Origin: Symbiodinium natans
Taxonomy: Eukaryota; Sar; Dinophyceae; Suessiales; Symbiodiniaceae
Assembly (NCBI GenBank): GCA_905221605.1
Contig: CAJNDS010002477.1
Location: 246,001 to 310,000 of the forward strand
DNA length: 64,000 nucleotides
Reading direction: 5' to 3'
Shown here in pieces: positions 11,150 to 23,224 of the stretch. Below the pieces are notes generated by a model. That model was not told the origin of the DNA, searched no databases, and was given only the letters and a program-made list of their open reading frames with translations. The stretch's first letter is position 1. Every line of letters begins with the position of its first letter. The position numbers were made by a program, and so were the translations under genes.

Positions 11150-12900
11150 ACAGGGGCGTCTCACCTATCAATGTTCCGTGAAGCATGTTTGCAAACTAGA
11201 TATGTCCAAGCTCTGTTCGCAACGGTGTGCAAGCATTGTGCGCGGTGGATGAAGCCAGTGCGATGCCCTGTCCTGGCCATGCTGCCACAGAGCAGATTCT
11301 TGCTCGGACAGCACGACCTGGCAGCGCTGCTCTTAAGCAACAAGAGGACCCCAGACCAACCACGCAACTTCTCAAAAAACATTCTGTAGGAGCCACACCT
11401 TCCGAATCATACCCCAGGCAAATCTGCCGGTCGAATGGCCCTAGAGTGACAATGCAGCAAGTCTTGTTCGGTCCTGCCCTTTTGGTGACTGTGGTGTGGG
11501 CCGACACTGCGGCAGATTGCGGTTTCGAGCTGACTCTCTAGCAGAGGCGAAGATGCCAGATGCAGAATACAAAACCTACTCAACTACTCGCCTACACATG
11601 CAGGAACTCTTGAATTGTTCTTGTAAGTTGACCCAAAAAAACCACCTGAGATGATGCTGGAGCTAGGCGCCTCCAGACGCGCCATGACGGCATCATACAG
11701 CTCATCCTCCACCCAGGAAAGCTTCTCCGAAATCAGCGGTCTCTTTCAAGGTCCAGGTGTCTAAGCAGTGCATTTGGGGTTTCGGGGCTTGTGGCTTGCT
11801 GGGCGCCCAGATTCATAGCCGAGCTGAAGGCAAGAAGTTCAAGGCTGTCACTGGGGCACCCTTCGAGCCTGCAAGGACCTACAGTTTCAGGGCAGGAACA
11901 GTGCAGAAGCGCCACCATTGCAGGTCCTCCACCACTTTCGCAGAGCGGTGTGTCTTGCCTGAGGTAGTTTCGGCGACGACCGGTTTACACGGTTACAAGC
12001 TCTAATGCTTTAGAAAACTGCTTACTGCAGGTCTGCCGCAGCCTGAACACCCAACACTTCTAGCTAAGCCAAACCGACATCTGCCTCCAAAGAGAAAGCC
12101 AAAGAACAAAACGGGTAGAGGCCTGGAGCGTCTGTCGCAGCTTCCCGCTCGTCGGCAGAGAACCCCGAAGCGGTCAAAGCATCGTCTCCGGCCATCCCTG
12201 CCTTCGTAGTTCAGGCTGCTCGTTTGCTTTGTTTCCTGTGCTGGCGGCGAAGATCTGTATCTGTGCGCGAAAGTGGATAACATGCTGCTTCCTTCAAGGA
12301 GCACTGCGATTCGCCGGTGTATCTGCTGGCTTCGCTATCCTGTTCAGCTCAATAAGAACATCGTCTTTAGTGATCGCAAGCTGAACTGTGTCCAGTGTAC
12401 CTCTCTCCCTCCCATATTTCTCTTTTCCTTTCGCTCTCTCTTCTTCGTGTTGCCAAATTCTCCCCGTAGATAGGCGTGATACTGACCTTGGTGGTGATAG
12501 TACTGAAAAGATGTGGCTTCTCCCGATACTAGCATTTGCAGAAAATTCCAGAAAGGATGTACACACTACGAACACCGAGAAAACTCGCTTCCCCAATTGC
12601 AATGTTGTAGAGCGATAGGGCTGGTCCGCCGCTTCCGAGAAACTTCAGTTCACGGAGATGTTTGCCTGTCTCATACTATGCGGGCTACACTTCACTCGTA
12701 ACCTCCATTCTTGCCATGTCATGCCATGCTGCTGTGGCCGCCGGCTTGCCCCTCCTTCCACCGAGTCTCTCGCTTGTTTGTTGCTCTCCAGGCCTTTGTC
12801 TCGCTTGGCTCAGGGGTCCGTCGGCACCACCTCCTCGTCTCCCCTCCAATCGGGGGTCGAGTCTGAACTGCTTCCTCGACTCTTCTTGGCGACGATGGGA
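11150..12900. other. No confident gene
   Basis: Weak minus-strand open pieces at 11397-11500 (TCCIVTLGPFDRQICLGYDS) and 11890-11990 (AKVVEDLQWWRFCTVPALKL) look protein-like but have no phase-matched partners. The second recalls retroelement RNase H regions only loosely. Confidence 0.25.
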
Positions 12901-12924
12901 GAACGCTCGGTCGCTACAGGCAAT

Positions 12925-13340
12925 CACAGTGGAGATATGCTTTCCCCATGAGCTTCCATCCTGCTTTTTCCTCCATCATGTGGGCGGTGTGAAGGTCTTG
13001 CATCGCCTGGAGTATCCATGAGCTCATGGTCCAGAGCGCTGAGGGGTTTGCATGGCCCTTGGCTCCATCGGGACGGCCCCCGCACCCGTTGCGCGAGTTT
13101 CCCTTGCAATCGCTTGGCACACTTCGGTAGCCGTTGGTAGCCAGGACTGCCTCCACCTTGCGGAGTTTGTCGGGCGTTTGTCTGGCTGCGGGCTGTCGGA
13201 CGATGTCCTTCATGATCCTGGTGGCGTTGCGACTGTGTTGGTGTCCTAGTGCTTGTGCTTGTCGCCGCCATCCCCTGGATTTTGTACGGGCTCTAAGGGG
13301 CCGTTTAACATAAGACTTTTTTGTACGGCCCTTAGAGCCC
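12925..13340 (-). CDS. Candidate exon(s), unknown product
   Basis: A minus-strand frame open for over 400 bases reads protein-like segments such as RQTPDKLRKVEAVLATNGYR and WTMSSWILQAMQDLHTAHMM. No domain recognised. All three minus frames are open in parts, so the frame is not certain, and the high-coordinate end runs into the repeat block that starts near 13290. Confidence 0.3.
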
Positions 13341-13345
13341 CTTAA
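13290..13345. repeat. Imperfect inverted repeat (gggctctaaggggccgt)
   Basis: tgtacgggctctaagggg at about 13282-13300 is nearly the reverse complement of gtacggcccttagagcccc at 13323-13341, with one base missing. It overlaps the start of the tandem unit described next. Confidence 0.75.
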
Positions 13346-13514
13346 CAACTATCTCTATTGCACCTTGTTCATGGCGATTTGTAAGGCATGAGACACACTA
13401 TATGAATCTGATAAGACTTTTTTTGTACGGCCCTTAGAATCCCTTAACAACTATCTCTATTGCACCTTGTTTATGGCGATTTGTAAGGCATGAGACACAC
13501 TATGTGAATCTGAT
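13311..13514. repeat. Two tandem copies of a 101-bp unit
   Basis: The unit starting taagacttttttgtacggcc at 13311 recurs at 13412 with only a handful of differences (an extra t and a few transitions). The unit is AT-richer than its surroundings. Confidence 0.93.
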
Positions 13515-14554
13515 AAAAAGATTAGGGATAAACGGGCGTGTTGTTGCTCTCTTCACAGCCTTACCATCTCAGATATATCAAATGCCAACATGTGTTATTA
13601 AAAGTCTGTATTTTAGCATATTGCATGCCGAGGTGTAGGACTCCAGGTTCTCAGCTTTACAGGTACCACCGGCGCTGCGAAAATGTGGCTAACCTTGCAA
13701 TCAAAAACAGGGCAAAGCCGCCCCCGGCGACCAAAGCGGGAAGCTTAGGAGTGGGGATTCAAGAAGGTTCTTAGGGTTCATCTGTGATGGTCGTCAGCAG
13801 ACTTGCCCTGCGATGTTGAAGATACGCATCCGTGCTTGAAGACTTCAGGGTCGGAAGAATTCAGGAAAATTTTAGGGCTTTGTGTCGGGGCCTGTGCCTC
13901 CAGGCTGCAGCTGCTTGTCAAGCTATGTTGGGCCAAAGCTACGAAGAAGGAAGCATGCCGTAGCCATTACATTACATGCTGTCTCTGGAAGGCATGCGCT
14001 CCCCTCAGATTCGAGATAAGGATCCGTTGTTTTGTGAGCGGTTGAGCTGCCGAGGTCCATCAACACTCAACGCAGCCTTGTGTAGCGTTTCCTGCTGCCA
14101 GTGCAGCGGTGAAAGCTGTAGGTCCAAAACCTGACGTTCTGAGCCTGTGCTAAGCGGTGCGGACTCATCACAAGTCCAACACTGGAGTCTGTACAACAGC
14201 TGGCTCCAGCTTGAACCTGACACATCTGACACAGCGGGAGTTCAGGACTTCGAGGGTTTTCAAAGAGCAGCAGCAAGAATGCCAGACACAAAGGCTCCAG
14301 CCGGCTGTGGGGGCATTCGACTGTATCACCTCCAAGCTGGGAAGCCCTAAGTGCCCTAAGCTTGGCAAACTGGAGTCAGATTAGGGTGAACCAGATTTCT
14401 TAGAAGGAATCCCTAAACACATCCCGAATGCCACCCCTGTCAGCTGAAACGCACGCAGCGAACACCCTGAAATGCTTCACGCCGCCCTGCCTCCACAATC
14501 CCAAACCCTCTCCCAAGCCAAAGCCCCGAATCCAGTTTGCAGGGTGGGTTTGTG

Positions 14555-14725
14555 CAAATTTTGGGGGGTAGAAGGGTCGGTCGTTGTCGCTCTTGCAGTG
14601 TGACTCTGGCCCTGGCCTGGAGCGCCTCACGGCCGCGTAGAAGCCCTGAAGCAGACTTCGAGGGGCACTTTGGGCGCAGAGTTCCATGAAAGTTGGCTTC
14701 CCCCTACCGGCAAACGTGGCAAACG
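14555..14725 (-). CDS. Candidate exon, unknown product
   Basis: Minus-strand open stretch with coding-like composition (KPTFMELCAQSAPRSLLQGF, then YAAVRRSRPGPESHCKSDND). No domain or linked exon recognised. Confidence 0.33.
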
Positions 14726-15254
14726 CTCTAAATCTGCAGTGGAGATCAGGAGAGCAGCATTTCATCATGGGCCTCCAAAACTGGCGTCATTGGGGCACAT
14801 GTTTTTAAAGCGTCTGCTCTTGACTGGAGAGGCCAATGCCTTCTAAAGCGTCTGGTCACTCTCGTCCGCTTCTGATAGCTTGTTGCCGCTCTGGGGAGTG
14901 CATCATGTTCATCCCCCTATCCCCGCCTGGGCATCTTTTTCAATGCGCTGACTGTACCCAAATCTCTCCATGTCCTGCTAGAAACACTGTCTGCCTTGGG
15001 GAACGAGGTGTTGGCGGCGTTATCTACAGTCAGGAGCCAATCCAATTTGTGACGGAGGGACTGGTCGAGGACAAGTTTAGTTTAGTCAGGGACCTTAGTA
15101 ATTAGGGAGCAGCCAGCAGAACAAACACTCTCCTCCAGGCACGCAGCCATGTTGCCAGCAACGACCTCACGAGGCCATCAGGCACAGCGACTATGAGGCA
15201 CTGTCATGCTCATTGCGTGCCGGTTTATTGAGTCTTGTGAGATTTTTGATGGTT

Positions 15255-15345
15255 TAGGGTCTGAGCATGCTTCAGCTGGCGACGCATCGACCGTAGAATG
15301 CTTAATTATCTGGGAGACCTTTGCTTCGTCATGGGCCAGAGAGTT
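15255..15345 (-). CDS. Candidate exon, unknown product
   Basis: Short minus-strand stretch reading AHDEAKVSQIIKHSTVDASP, followed by telomere-like sequence. Composition suggests coding; nothing else supports it. Confidence 0.25.
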
Positions 15346-15365
15346 CGTGCCTGCCCGATGATCAG

Positions 15366-15582
15366 GTCCATGCCACCAATGCATCTATTGGTCAGAGCGT
15401 TCATGTCCATAGGACGTCCACGCGACCAGCGCATTCATTGGCGAGAACATTCATCACGCTGGTAGCGTCCATGCGACCAGTGCATCCATAGGCTAGAGGC
15501 TAGAGCACTCGTGCATACGCGATGCTAACTTCCATGAGAAGGCCCTTGCGACCATTCATCCGTTGCCCAGGGCACTCATGCC
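15366..15582. repeat. Four diverged tandem copies of a 50-70 bp unit
   Basis: Each copy carries tccatgcgaccagtgcatcc-like sequence followed by attggccagagcattcatg-like sequence; copies begin near 15367, 15417, 15467 and 15539. Spacing and sequence have drifted. Confidence 0.75.
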
Positions 15583-16118
15583 CCAATTCTGCGTTCACGT
15601 TTTGCGCTCTCTGCATGTCAAGGCCGAACATCGTTCAAGGGTCACTGATGGTTAAAGCTGCTCGGAGAGGTCTGGAGAGGTTTCAAGGGCAGCTTAAACG
15701 AAACTTAACTTAAACCCGGACACGCTAACCCGCTTGCACCCAGTGCCGCGTATCCCTGAAATCGTCGCCAACTTAAAACACCAGTTCACAACTTGCCATT
15801 ACTTCGCGAAGAATGGCTTTCCCAAATCCCGCTTCCGTTAAATACGCATTTCGCCTAAGCAAAACGCGCATGTCAACCAAGACCACGTCCGGTTCCCACG
15901 GTGGGATGCTTGATGGCTCCTATTGAAACTTGAAGCTTCTTCGCAACATGGGCTGCACATTACCGGGGATTGAAGATTCGGGAGAGCTCTTCAAACCTCC
16001 TCAACCCTAAACCGCCCTCCCAAAGATACCCACAGTGAAACCGATATCGGCTCGATCGACCCAAGGCCCAAACTTCGACTGATGCTCAAGACCAAAGTGG
16101 CGAGTTTAATGAACAACC

Positions 16119-16335
16119 GAAACCCTAAACCCCAAACCCCAAAACCCCAAAACCCCAAAACCCCAAAACCCCAAAACCCCAAAACCCCTAAACCCCTAAA
16201 CCCCAAAACCCCAAAACCCCAAAACCCCAAAACCCCAAAACCCCTAAACCCCTAAACCCCTAAACCCCTAAACCCCTAAACCTCTGAACCCCTAAACCCC
16301 TAAACCCCTAAACCCCTAAACCCTAAACCCTAAAC
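16119..16335 (-). repeat. CCCCAAAA and CCCCTAAA array
   Basis: C-rich strand on plus. It switches twice between eight-base CCCCAAAA blocks and CCCCTAAA blocks before ending in two CCCTAAA units. Unlike the other arrays, most units are octamers. Confidence 0.95.
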
Positions 16336-16431
16336 TCGCGGCAATGGCAGGCGAGGCACTCTCGAGTTGATGGCAAGAAACTTTCGAAGGGCCATGTTGG
16401 GAACCAGCCTCAGAAGGGAAAATGGCCTAGA

Positions 16432-16562
16432 TGGCCACTTCTCTGAATTATTGGTCCCTTTTTGGGGTGCCCTCAAACAATAGGGCCGCCTTATCAGAAG
16501 GACCCCCCAAAAAGGACCATATTTTGGAGAATATGTTAGAGAATATGTTAGAGAAGTGACCA
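16432..16562. mobile_element. MITE-like hairpin element
   Basis: The ends tggccacttctct (16432-16444) and agagaagtgacca (16550-16562) are inverted repeats with one mismatch. Inside, ggtccctttttgggg near 16453 pairs with ccccaaaaaggacc near 16505. The right arm carries an internal duplication of gagaatatgtta. No coding capacity. Confidence 0.7.
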
Positions 16563-17099
16563 GATGGTTTTGGGGTTCCGGACTTGAAAGGAAGCACGGT
16601 CAGTCCCTACGAGGGCCGCTGCTGCAGGGCCAGGTGCTGGCCTCCTTGCTGGAGCATCTCCAAGGAAGCGGCCGATTGTTGACTTTGAAGTCATTCTGGG
16701 TAGCAGTGACCACGACGCACCGATTCTGCGAAGAATGGTGGAGCAATCACTGCCGTCAGCCCCAGTTAAGGGGTAACAGGAGGGACCCTTACAAGGGACC
16801 TTAGGGGTTATTTGGGGGTTATAGGGGCCAGATTCTCAGGGTGGGCACTCCAGATGTACTTGAGCGGGATTCTCTGTGGAGTGACGGCAGGAAGACCCGG
16901 GCCCAGTGATGCGAGAACTGCTGAGCTAAAACCTAGCGACCACATACCGAGGCCAGCAAAGATAGTCTCCGAACGCGCATGAAGCAGCTCTTTCTTGAAG
17001 CAGTTCTTTGGTGTACGTTCTTTGCAACTGCTGCCTGTTCGTCAGGCTCGGAGCTGATCTTGGTTGCCCCCAGCTGCACCTTCATCGCTGCTGGTGTGC

Positions 17100-17235
17100 G
17101 TTTTTTGCTGGAGAGCTTTAGGGTTTGAAGATTAGGGTCTAGGTTGCATTTTCTTGGTAGAGGGCTTTAGGGTTTGAAGATTAGGGTCTGGGGTTTTGGG
17201 GTTTAGGGCTTAGAGCTTAGGATTTAAGGTTTAAG
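17100..17235 (+). repeat. Degenerate TTTAGGG words with a short duplication
   Basis: The phrase gagctttagggtttgaagat occurs twice, about 60 bases apart (once as gggctttagggtttgaagat), followed by loose ttaggg words. Confidence 0.7.
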
Positions 17236-17239
17236 GTTT

Positions 17240-17650
17240 GGACTGAAATTTGTCAGGCTTGCGGGGAAGGCGTTCTGGAGCGCGCCCCTGCGTTGGAACA
17301 TGCCCCAGTGATACCAGCACCACCAGCACCCTGTAACAAGGCTGTGGAGCAACATCTGCAACAACAGGACCGGCGAAGCAAGGGTCTCTGTTTCCAGGAA
17401 GCTCTGCAGAGGTATGGAGGTTCAAGAGCCGCGTTTGAGGGGTGCTGGGGAGATTGAGATTTGGGGCTTAGGTTGGTATGGGCTTCTAAGGGAAACGGCT
17501 ATGGCAATGGGCTCAACCATCGCCTGCATAGCCGAGGACCGGGGCGGAATCGCAGGGACCGCCATTCCACAGTATCCTTTGCCCGGCGGGGTGAAGGCTT
17601 TGTTTTTGGGGCACATGGGGTGGCCGTCGGGGCTCTTGGGGGGGACAGGG
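17240..17650 (-). CDS. Candidate exons, unknown product
   Basis: Two minus-strand open pieces, about 17420-17250 (CYRVLVVLVSLGHVPTQGRA) and 17625-17470 (MCPKNKAFTPPGKGYCGMAV), have protein-like composition. The plus strand is also partly open. No phase link or domain found. Confidence 0.25.
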
Positions 17651-17745
17651 GAAATCCTAAATCCCAAATCCTAAACCCTAAACCCCAATTCTAAACCCTA
17701 AACCCTCAACGCTGAACCCTGAACCCTAAACCCTGAACCCTCGAG
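17650..17745 (-). repeat. CCCTAAA words, degenerate
   Basis: A run of ccctaaa, cccgaa, cctgaacc variants in C-strand orientation; a second cluster lies at 18050-18100. Confidence 0.85.
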
Positions 17746-18839
17746 ACCCGGATAAATAGAAATTGCATGCGCTTCATTACGAGCAACTCGTACAATAATC
17801 CTGCATCCGCGCTTCGTTACGAGCAGCTCGTTCAATAATCCTGTAGCCTTCACAGTGTAAACCTACCCCCCAGCCCCAGCCCCTTAACGCCTGCCCCCCT
17901 GCCCCGTGCAACCCCCTACCCAACCCCCTGCCTCCTGCCCTGCCCTACTTACCCATCTGAGCAAAAGCAAAAAACAAAACCCCCCCAAAACCCGACAAAG
18001 CCCGGCAAAACCCGACAAAACTCCGGACAAAAAACCCTTTACAATTTCTATAAACCCTAAACCCTCAACCCTAACCCTAAGCCCTAAACCCTGAACCCTA
18101 GCCGTACCTTCACAAAGCCGACTCTGGGAGCCAAGAGGCCTGTTGGCTCGATGTCTGGGGGCCTGGGGAGTGTTCACGCGCTTCACTGGGGAGTTAGGGC
18201 TTAGGGTTTAGACGGTTTAGGCTTTGAGGTTTTGCTGCCCTTGTGGTTTCGGGGTGTGCCTGGCAGGTCCCGCTGCACTTCATGCTGCGCCCTAAACCCG
18301 ATGCCGGGACTTGAAAGCCAGGTGAGCCACGACAGCAAGCTTTTAGGATCTTGTTGTGTTTGGTGTGGGGCTTAGGCCTCAGGACTGTTCGATGTCAGAG
18401 CTGCCCTCCGGAAGGTTCGGATTTAGGAATTGGCGTTTGTGGCTTGGGTGTTAGAACGTCTAGGACTGACTCATGATTTCAGTCCGCAAGCTAGCGAAAA
18501 AAACAACATGCAAGAAGCTGGCATGGACGACGAACCGTGTAAGGATGTGAAGGGTCACTATACCATATCACAGGCATCACTTGCTGTGATTCAACCCAAA
18601 AGAAAAAAGACAAAAAGCTAGCACGGTATAGCACGGTTACGCACGCCACGGAGATCTGCGCACAGTGGAAGCAAGATTTGGACACAACAGCGGCGACAGA
18701 CTGGACTTTCAGAAGAGCGTGCGTGCACGGGACTGGAAGGAGCATGGTTTCCACGTCAATAGCGACACTTTGCAAGGATGAGCGCATGCTGTCCAAGCGA
18801 AAACCGACGCTCTGCAAGCATGAACACTAGCCGAGCCAT

Positions 18840-19620
18840 TCATACAAGTCGATTTGGTAGCTAACATTTGCTTCATTCTTGCAGCTTTTCGGTATCTACT
18901 ATGGGGCTTTCTTACGAACGGATATTTGGAATATTGTACTTCTGAAAGAAAAACGAATCCAAACTGCATCCGGTCCAGAACAAGGACTTTAATTTACCAT
19001 GAATTTGAAGTCATAAAATTAGTCTTTACAAACGGTCTACACTTTCGGGATCTCTTATGATAAATTGAGATATCAACTAACGAAGTTGATACAATTCGTG
19101 CCTGAATTCAATGAAAGTGGCTCATTCAGTTCATACTCGGGCTCACTTTGATACTTTGACCAATAGCCTAGAAGCTAGCCGAAATTTAGTCCCTTCATTA
19201 ACTTAAGTACTGCTCGGGTGAGCTACGTTCATTCCGAAAACCTATTACATTCCTCCGCACCCCCCCCCCCCAGTTTGATAACGCGACCAAAAAAATGAAC
19301 TTATTCAGTTCATCAACTGAACAGAAGTTTGTGGCGAATTTTGGCTAAGCAAATTAGATGGGCATGAAGCAACTCGCAAAATTAAACGAGTGTCATGCGT
19401 CTCGGAAATAGTACATGACTACTTCATCACATTTCTGTTCGGGCCCACTTATGAACCCTTATTTTGCCTAAATCTGAGTAGAAGAAGCGCCTGCCAAATT
19501 AATCCCCTTTCGGGTTCCCATATGAACTGACAACTTAATGAATTTAAGAAAATCACTAGCCTTACTTCTTTTCGCCCAACAAGTCGAAGTTAAATGGTTC
19601 AACTGTATACAGACACCTAC
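18840..19620. other. AT-rich island without recognised gene
   Basis: About 780 bases clearly richer in A and T than the surrounding sequence, with no telomere-like words. Short words such as cattcagttcat recur. No gene recognised in any frame. Confidence 0.6.
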
Positions 19621-19955
19621 GACCTACGATACGATGCAAACTTGCAAAATCGACTGCGAACCGCTGAAGACATAACGTGACATGCACAACCCAAAACATG
19701 CATCTCAAGCCAAGTCCACAAACCGTTTGCGTTTATGAGTTTGTGTTGTACGACATGCAACAAGTTGGCAGTGTTGATTCTGATAGGTAGAAAGACGAGA
19801 AAATATCGCAAATACCGGTGGTTTCCAAAAGGTGCAAGAAAGTATCGTCACTTGAAAACTGCACCAGTGGGCAGAGGACGAGTTGTCAAGTTGGGCCACA
19901 CTGCTGCAGTGCAAAGTCAAGCTACCGGACCTTACAATACAGTACCGCCATGTAC

Positions 19956-20065
19956 CGCCAAAACTTTGAGAACCTTGTCGTGCTGTGCTTCTGATTCTTT
20001 ATCGTCTGCAAACTTAACCACTGGTGGCGGGTCGCTTCCCCTTGAAGAAAACTGCAGTCCTACCT
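19956..20065 (-). CDS. Candidate internal exon, unknown product
   Basis: A 110-base open stretch from an AG acceptor (cacaatcag) to a GT donor (gttttggcg|gtacatgg). It reads LQFSSRGSDPPPVVKFADDK then ESEAQHDKVLKVLA. The FADD tetrapeptide recalls reverse transcriptases, but the residues after it do not fit, so no function is given. Confidence 0.38.
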
Positions 20066-20974
20066 CTGATTGTGCTGTCAAGCTTCGTCCACTCCACAAT
20101 GCACACCCCAGGCGATGAAGTCGAGCGAAATTCATCGATGAACGCCCGATGTATCTCACGGCATGGGTGCCAATCTAGCGCTTAAGCTCTTGTCACCAGT
20201 GGTCCGCACAAAGCCTTTCAACACACTACTGGTAAGAACTAAACAGACCCAACAGCTACCATCTTGGACGATCAACGCCCTGCGCACCAGCGTCCGCAGG
20301 GAGTAAGGGACCAAAGGCAGCTTGATCCGCACGCTGGTGAGTAGGGCCTGGCAGTTGCCAGCACTTCCATGAACTCTTCAAGGACTCCTGGGTTAGGACC
20401 TACTTGGGATCAAGGGCTTTGGGAGGTTCACAGAGTTTCATGGCTTTGGTGCAGGGTTGCATGGAGGGTTCAGGATTTGGGGCTCATGGCTGTAAAGACT
20501 CGATTTGGCTTCAATGGCCCTTCAACGAAGACGGTGTGGCAGGAAGATCCTGGGAAAACGAGCAGTTGCCACCGCTCACGAAAGGCAACCTCACATCAGC
20601 AAGCATGCCACAACTTGCTTCTCACAAAAATGGACCTTCAACTTCACTCTCCGTCATACAAGACACCAGCATCTGGCACAGTGCCGAAGGGTTGAGTCAT
20701 GCACCAATTGGCTGCAAGATCTGCCTGCACGACACTGCAGCATATCCGTCTGAGAATACTGCGTGGTGTGCCCCGAGACCTACACCCTGCAAGTAAATTC
20801 CGATTCCATCTCATGAACAGCAGCAGCGGACAAGCACCGAGAAGAGCCCGCCTCACGGAAGAGGGAGAGCACCTAGCAAAGAAGTGTGCCATCCCCACCC
20901 GCACGTTGCAACAAGGGCAGGATTGTCGGAGACTGGGAAGGCCAGCATCCTAGCAGTGCAGACCACAACGCATA

Positions 20975-21062
20975 CCCTAAACCACTAAAACCCCAAACCC
21001 TAAACCACTAAAACCCGAAACCCTAAACCCTAAACCACTAAACCCCTAAACCCTGAAACCCG
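20975..21062 (-). repeat. CCCTAAA / CCACTAAAA words
   Basis: C-strand telomere-like words with recurrent aaccactaaa variants; G-strand words follow at 21155-21215. Confidence 0.85.
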
Positions 21063-21579
21063 GCCTCGCAGAAGCTGCCTGGAAGGGCCACCCGACAGAC
21101 CGTCGATATCACGGTTGCAGAGGACCTCTCCGCCACTTGACACTGAGGTTTCGGGTCCAGGGTTTAGGGTTTAGATGGGTTTAGGGTTTCGGGTTGAGGA
21201 GTTAGGGCTTTAGGTTCTAGGGCGTAGGGGTGCGTGGGTTTTTTTAGAGTCTAGAGTTTTGGGACTTTGGGCGCTTGAGGGCGTTGAGGGATTTTAAGTT
21301 TAGGGCCTTGAGCGGACAGGCTCATTCGTACGCCTTCAACCCTCCCGAATTTGCCCCAAGGCTTGGAGTTTCTGAAGCTTTGGAGCAGCAGGTTCCGGAC
21401 GGAAAGTTCAGGGCTCACACCTTTCTCAGCACTTCAGCGCAACTTGAAGTCCAGGCTAACTTAGGAATCAGGGCTTAAAGGCTTAGGGCCTTATAGGGTT
21501 TGAGGAACTAAGTTTAAGCAGTGTCTGGGAGCTCAAGGCTCAGGGCCCGCGAGCTTTCGAGAAGTCGGATGGTCAACTA

Positions 21580-21775
21580 AGGACAGACATCTCAGGAACG
21601 GGTGCTGCTGCTTGTGCTACGGCGACTCGCCAATGCTGAGCCACGGCACCACTTGTACCAGAGCTGCAAACTCCAGCGGCCGTCGTTGCTATCGAGTGGC
21701 CCGTGCCAACCTGCCAGAATGCCAGGGCCACAGAAACGACCTCTTGCGCGATGCGAAACACGGAGGCGGAATAAA
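21580..21775 (-). CDS. Candidate exon with hydrophobic segment
   Basis: Minus-strand frame reading VFRIAQEVVSVALAFWQVGT and an Ala/Ser-rich continuation. Composition suggests a membrane or secreted segment. Splice limits not determined. Confidence 0.33.
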
Positions 21776-22208
21776 GACGACGAGAACACATTCGGGTTGG
21801 TAAGGCTTTCGCGGACGTTCTGAGTTTCTTCAGTTATCTTGCTGCATCCTCTTCAAAGGTGCTCAAAGAACTCCAAGACATTCATCGTGGCTCCCTTCAC
21901 TGAGAGCCTTCGCCTTCTGGAGGTACTTGCACACTTTGGCGCCTTAGCCCAACAGCTGCAAAATTCCCGCACCCCCCAAAAGCCTCCACAGTATGCTTAC
22001 AAGCCATTCTTGATTAGGAGCCTTGGGCTTAGGGGATGCCTATTGTGGTCCCTTAAGTCCTTAATACTTCCATGCGACCAGGCTGCGCCACTGGTGCCTT
22101 GTCGGCCACGCTCTGTAGCCAAACTGTCTCCAGAGGTGTGAACCCCTGGAGCCTGTGGCAGATACTCCGAGCGCTCTCTGCATACCCTCCCCTATACCTC
22201 TGACAGGA

Positions 22209-22322
22209 CTACTGTTTGCTTAAGAACCTCCCCCGCCCAAAAAATGTAGAATATTCCTTATCAGGGTAATACAGGGAGTGTTGTTTGATATTTTGGGGGG
22301 GTTCTTAAGCCAACTGTAGATA
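22209..22322. mobile_element. MITE-like hairpin element
   Basis: The left arm (ctactgtttgcttaagaacc then a C run) is the reverse complement, with few mismatches, of the right arm ending gttcttaagccaactgtag. The core contains attccttatcagggtaa. A truncated relative lies at 49150-49250. Confidence 0.8.
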
Positions 22323-22689
22323 CAGTAACGTGACAAAAAAAACAAACATTTTGGGGTTTAGGGCGAAAAAAAAGCCTAAGCCCGGTGCTCACCAGCTGCC
22401 GCCCGCTCGAGCGCTGCAGAGACTTGAAACGTGGAGAGAAGGCTCGATGCCTGTCTGCACTTGTAAGAGGAGCTTGGGAGTTTGAGGAACTGCCGGTTTG
22501 GGACTTCGGGCTTCGGCTGGCTTAGAGAGATGCTACTGACATGGCTTTCTGCGGAACCTGTCCTTTGGCCTCACCATGCTGCTTGGATGGGCAGACTCAC
22601 CTTAGTGGCTAATCCCAGGATCTTGAGCAATCTGCCGCGCAAAAGAGTTGAATTCGAACTTTAAAAATGAAGAAGCTTCAGGGATGTGA

Positions 22690-22813
22690 AGGGGCTTTTC
22701 GAAGTAAGTGGCTGGGCTGGGAGACGGACATCGCACCATCCGCTAGGGCCGATGAGGCTCCTTTTGGTTGCGGCCTGCTGCGCCTTCCACATCTCAGCAC
22801 ACTTCGCAGTCTG
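22690..22813 (-). CDS. Candidate internal exon, unknown product
   Basis: Starts after an AG acceptor (cccattcag) and reads QTAKCAEMWKAQQAATKRSL then IGPSGWCDVRLPAQPL. Coding-like; no domain recognised. The 3' limit is approximate. Confidence 0.4.
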
Positions 22814-23224
22814 CTGAATGGGTAGAATCGCCAACGCGTCTCCTCCGCGATTTCTGCAGGAATTGGAGAACTCTCAATGAACGTAGCTACGATCAACACG
22901 TGCCCATGGCAGCAAGCCCTACGTTTCCATCCTTCCGGGTCAGTCGCCGCGCAACCATTACGTGGTTCATTCTCGCAACATTCTTTGTCAGTCGCAACTC
23001 AAGAGCATGACTCCAGAGATTTTGGATGGAACAAGAAGCGAAATAAGCACGCAAGTAACGAGTGAACGTAGCGAACGAAGGTCATACGCAGCTCCTCCAA
23101 AGCTCTGAACCCCTGCAACGCTGAAGCCATACTCGACCCACGCAAATCCCCGCCCTAAACCACAGAAGCCCCATCATAACTCTCAAACCCCAAATAAACA
23201 CCCAAACACCCAAACACCCAAACC

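Noticed and set aside
11890-11990. Retroelement RNase H fragment, from LQWW
   Set aside because: Only a four-residue resemblance; no catalytic Asp/Glu pattern visible.
19956-20065. Reverse transcriptase, from the FADD tetrapeptide
   Set aside because: The residues after FADD are charged instead of hydrophobic and no other RT motif lies nearby.
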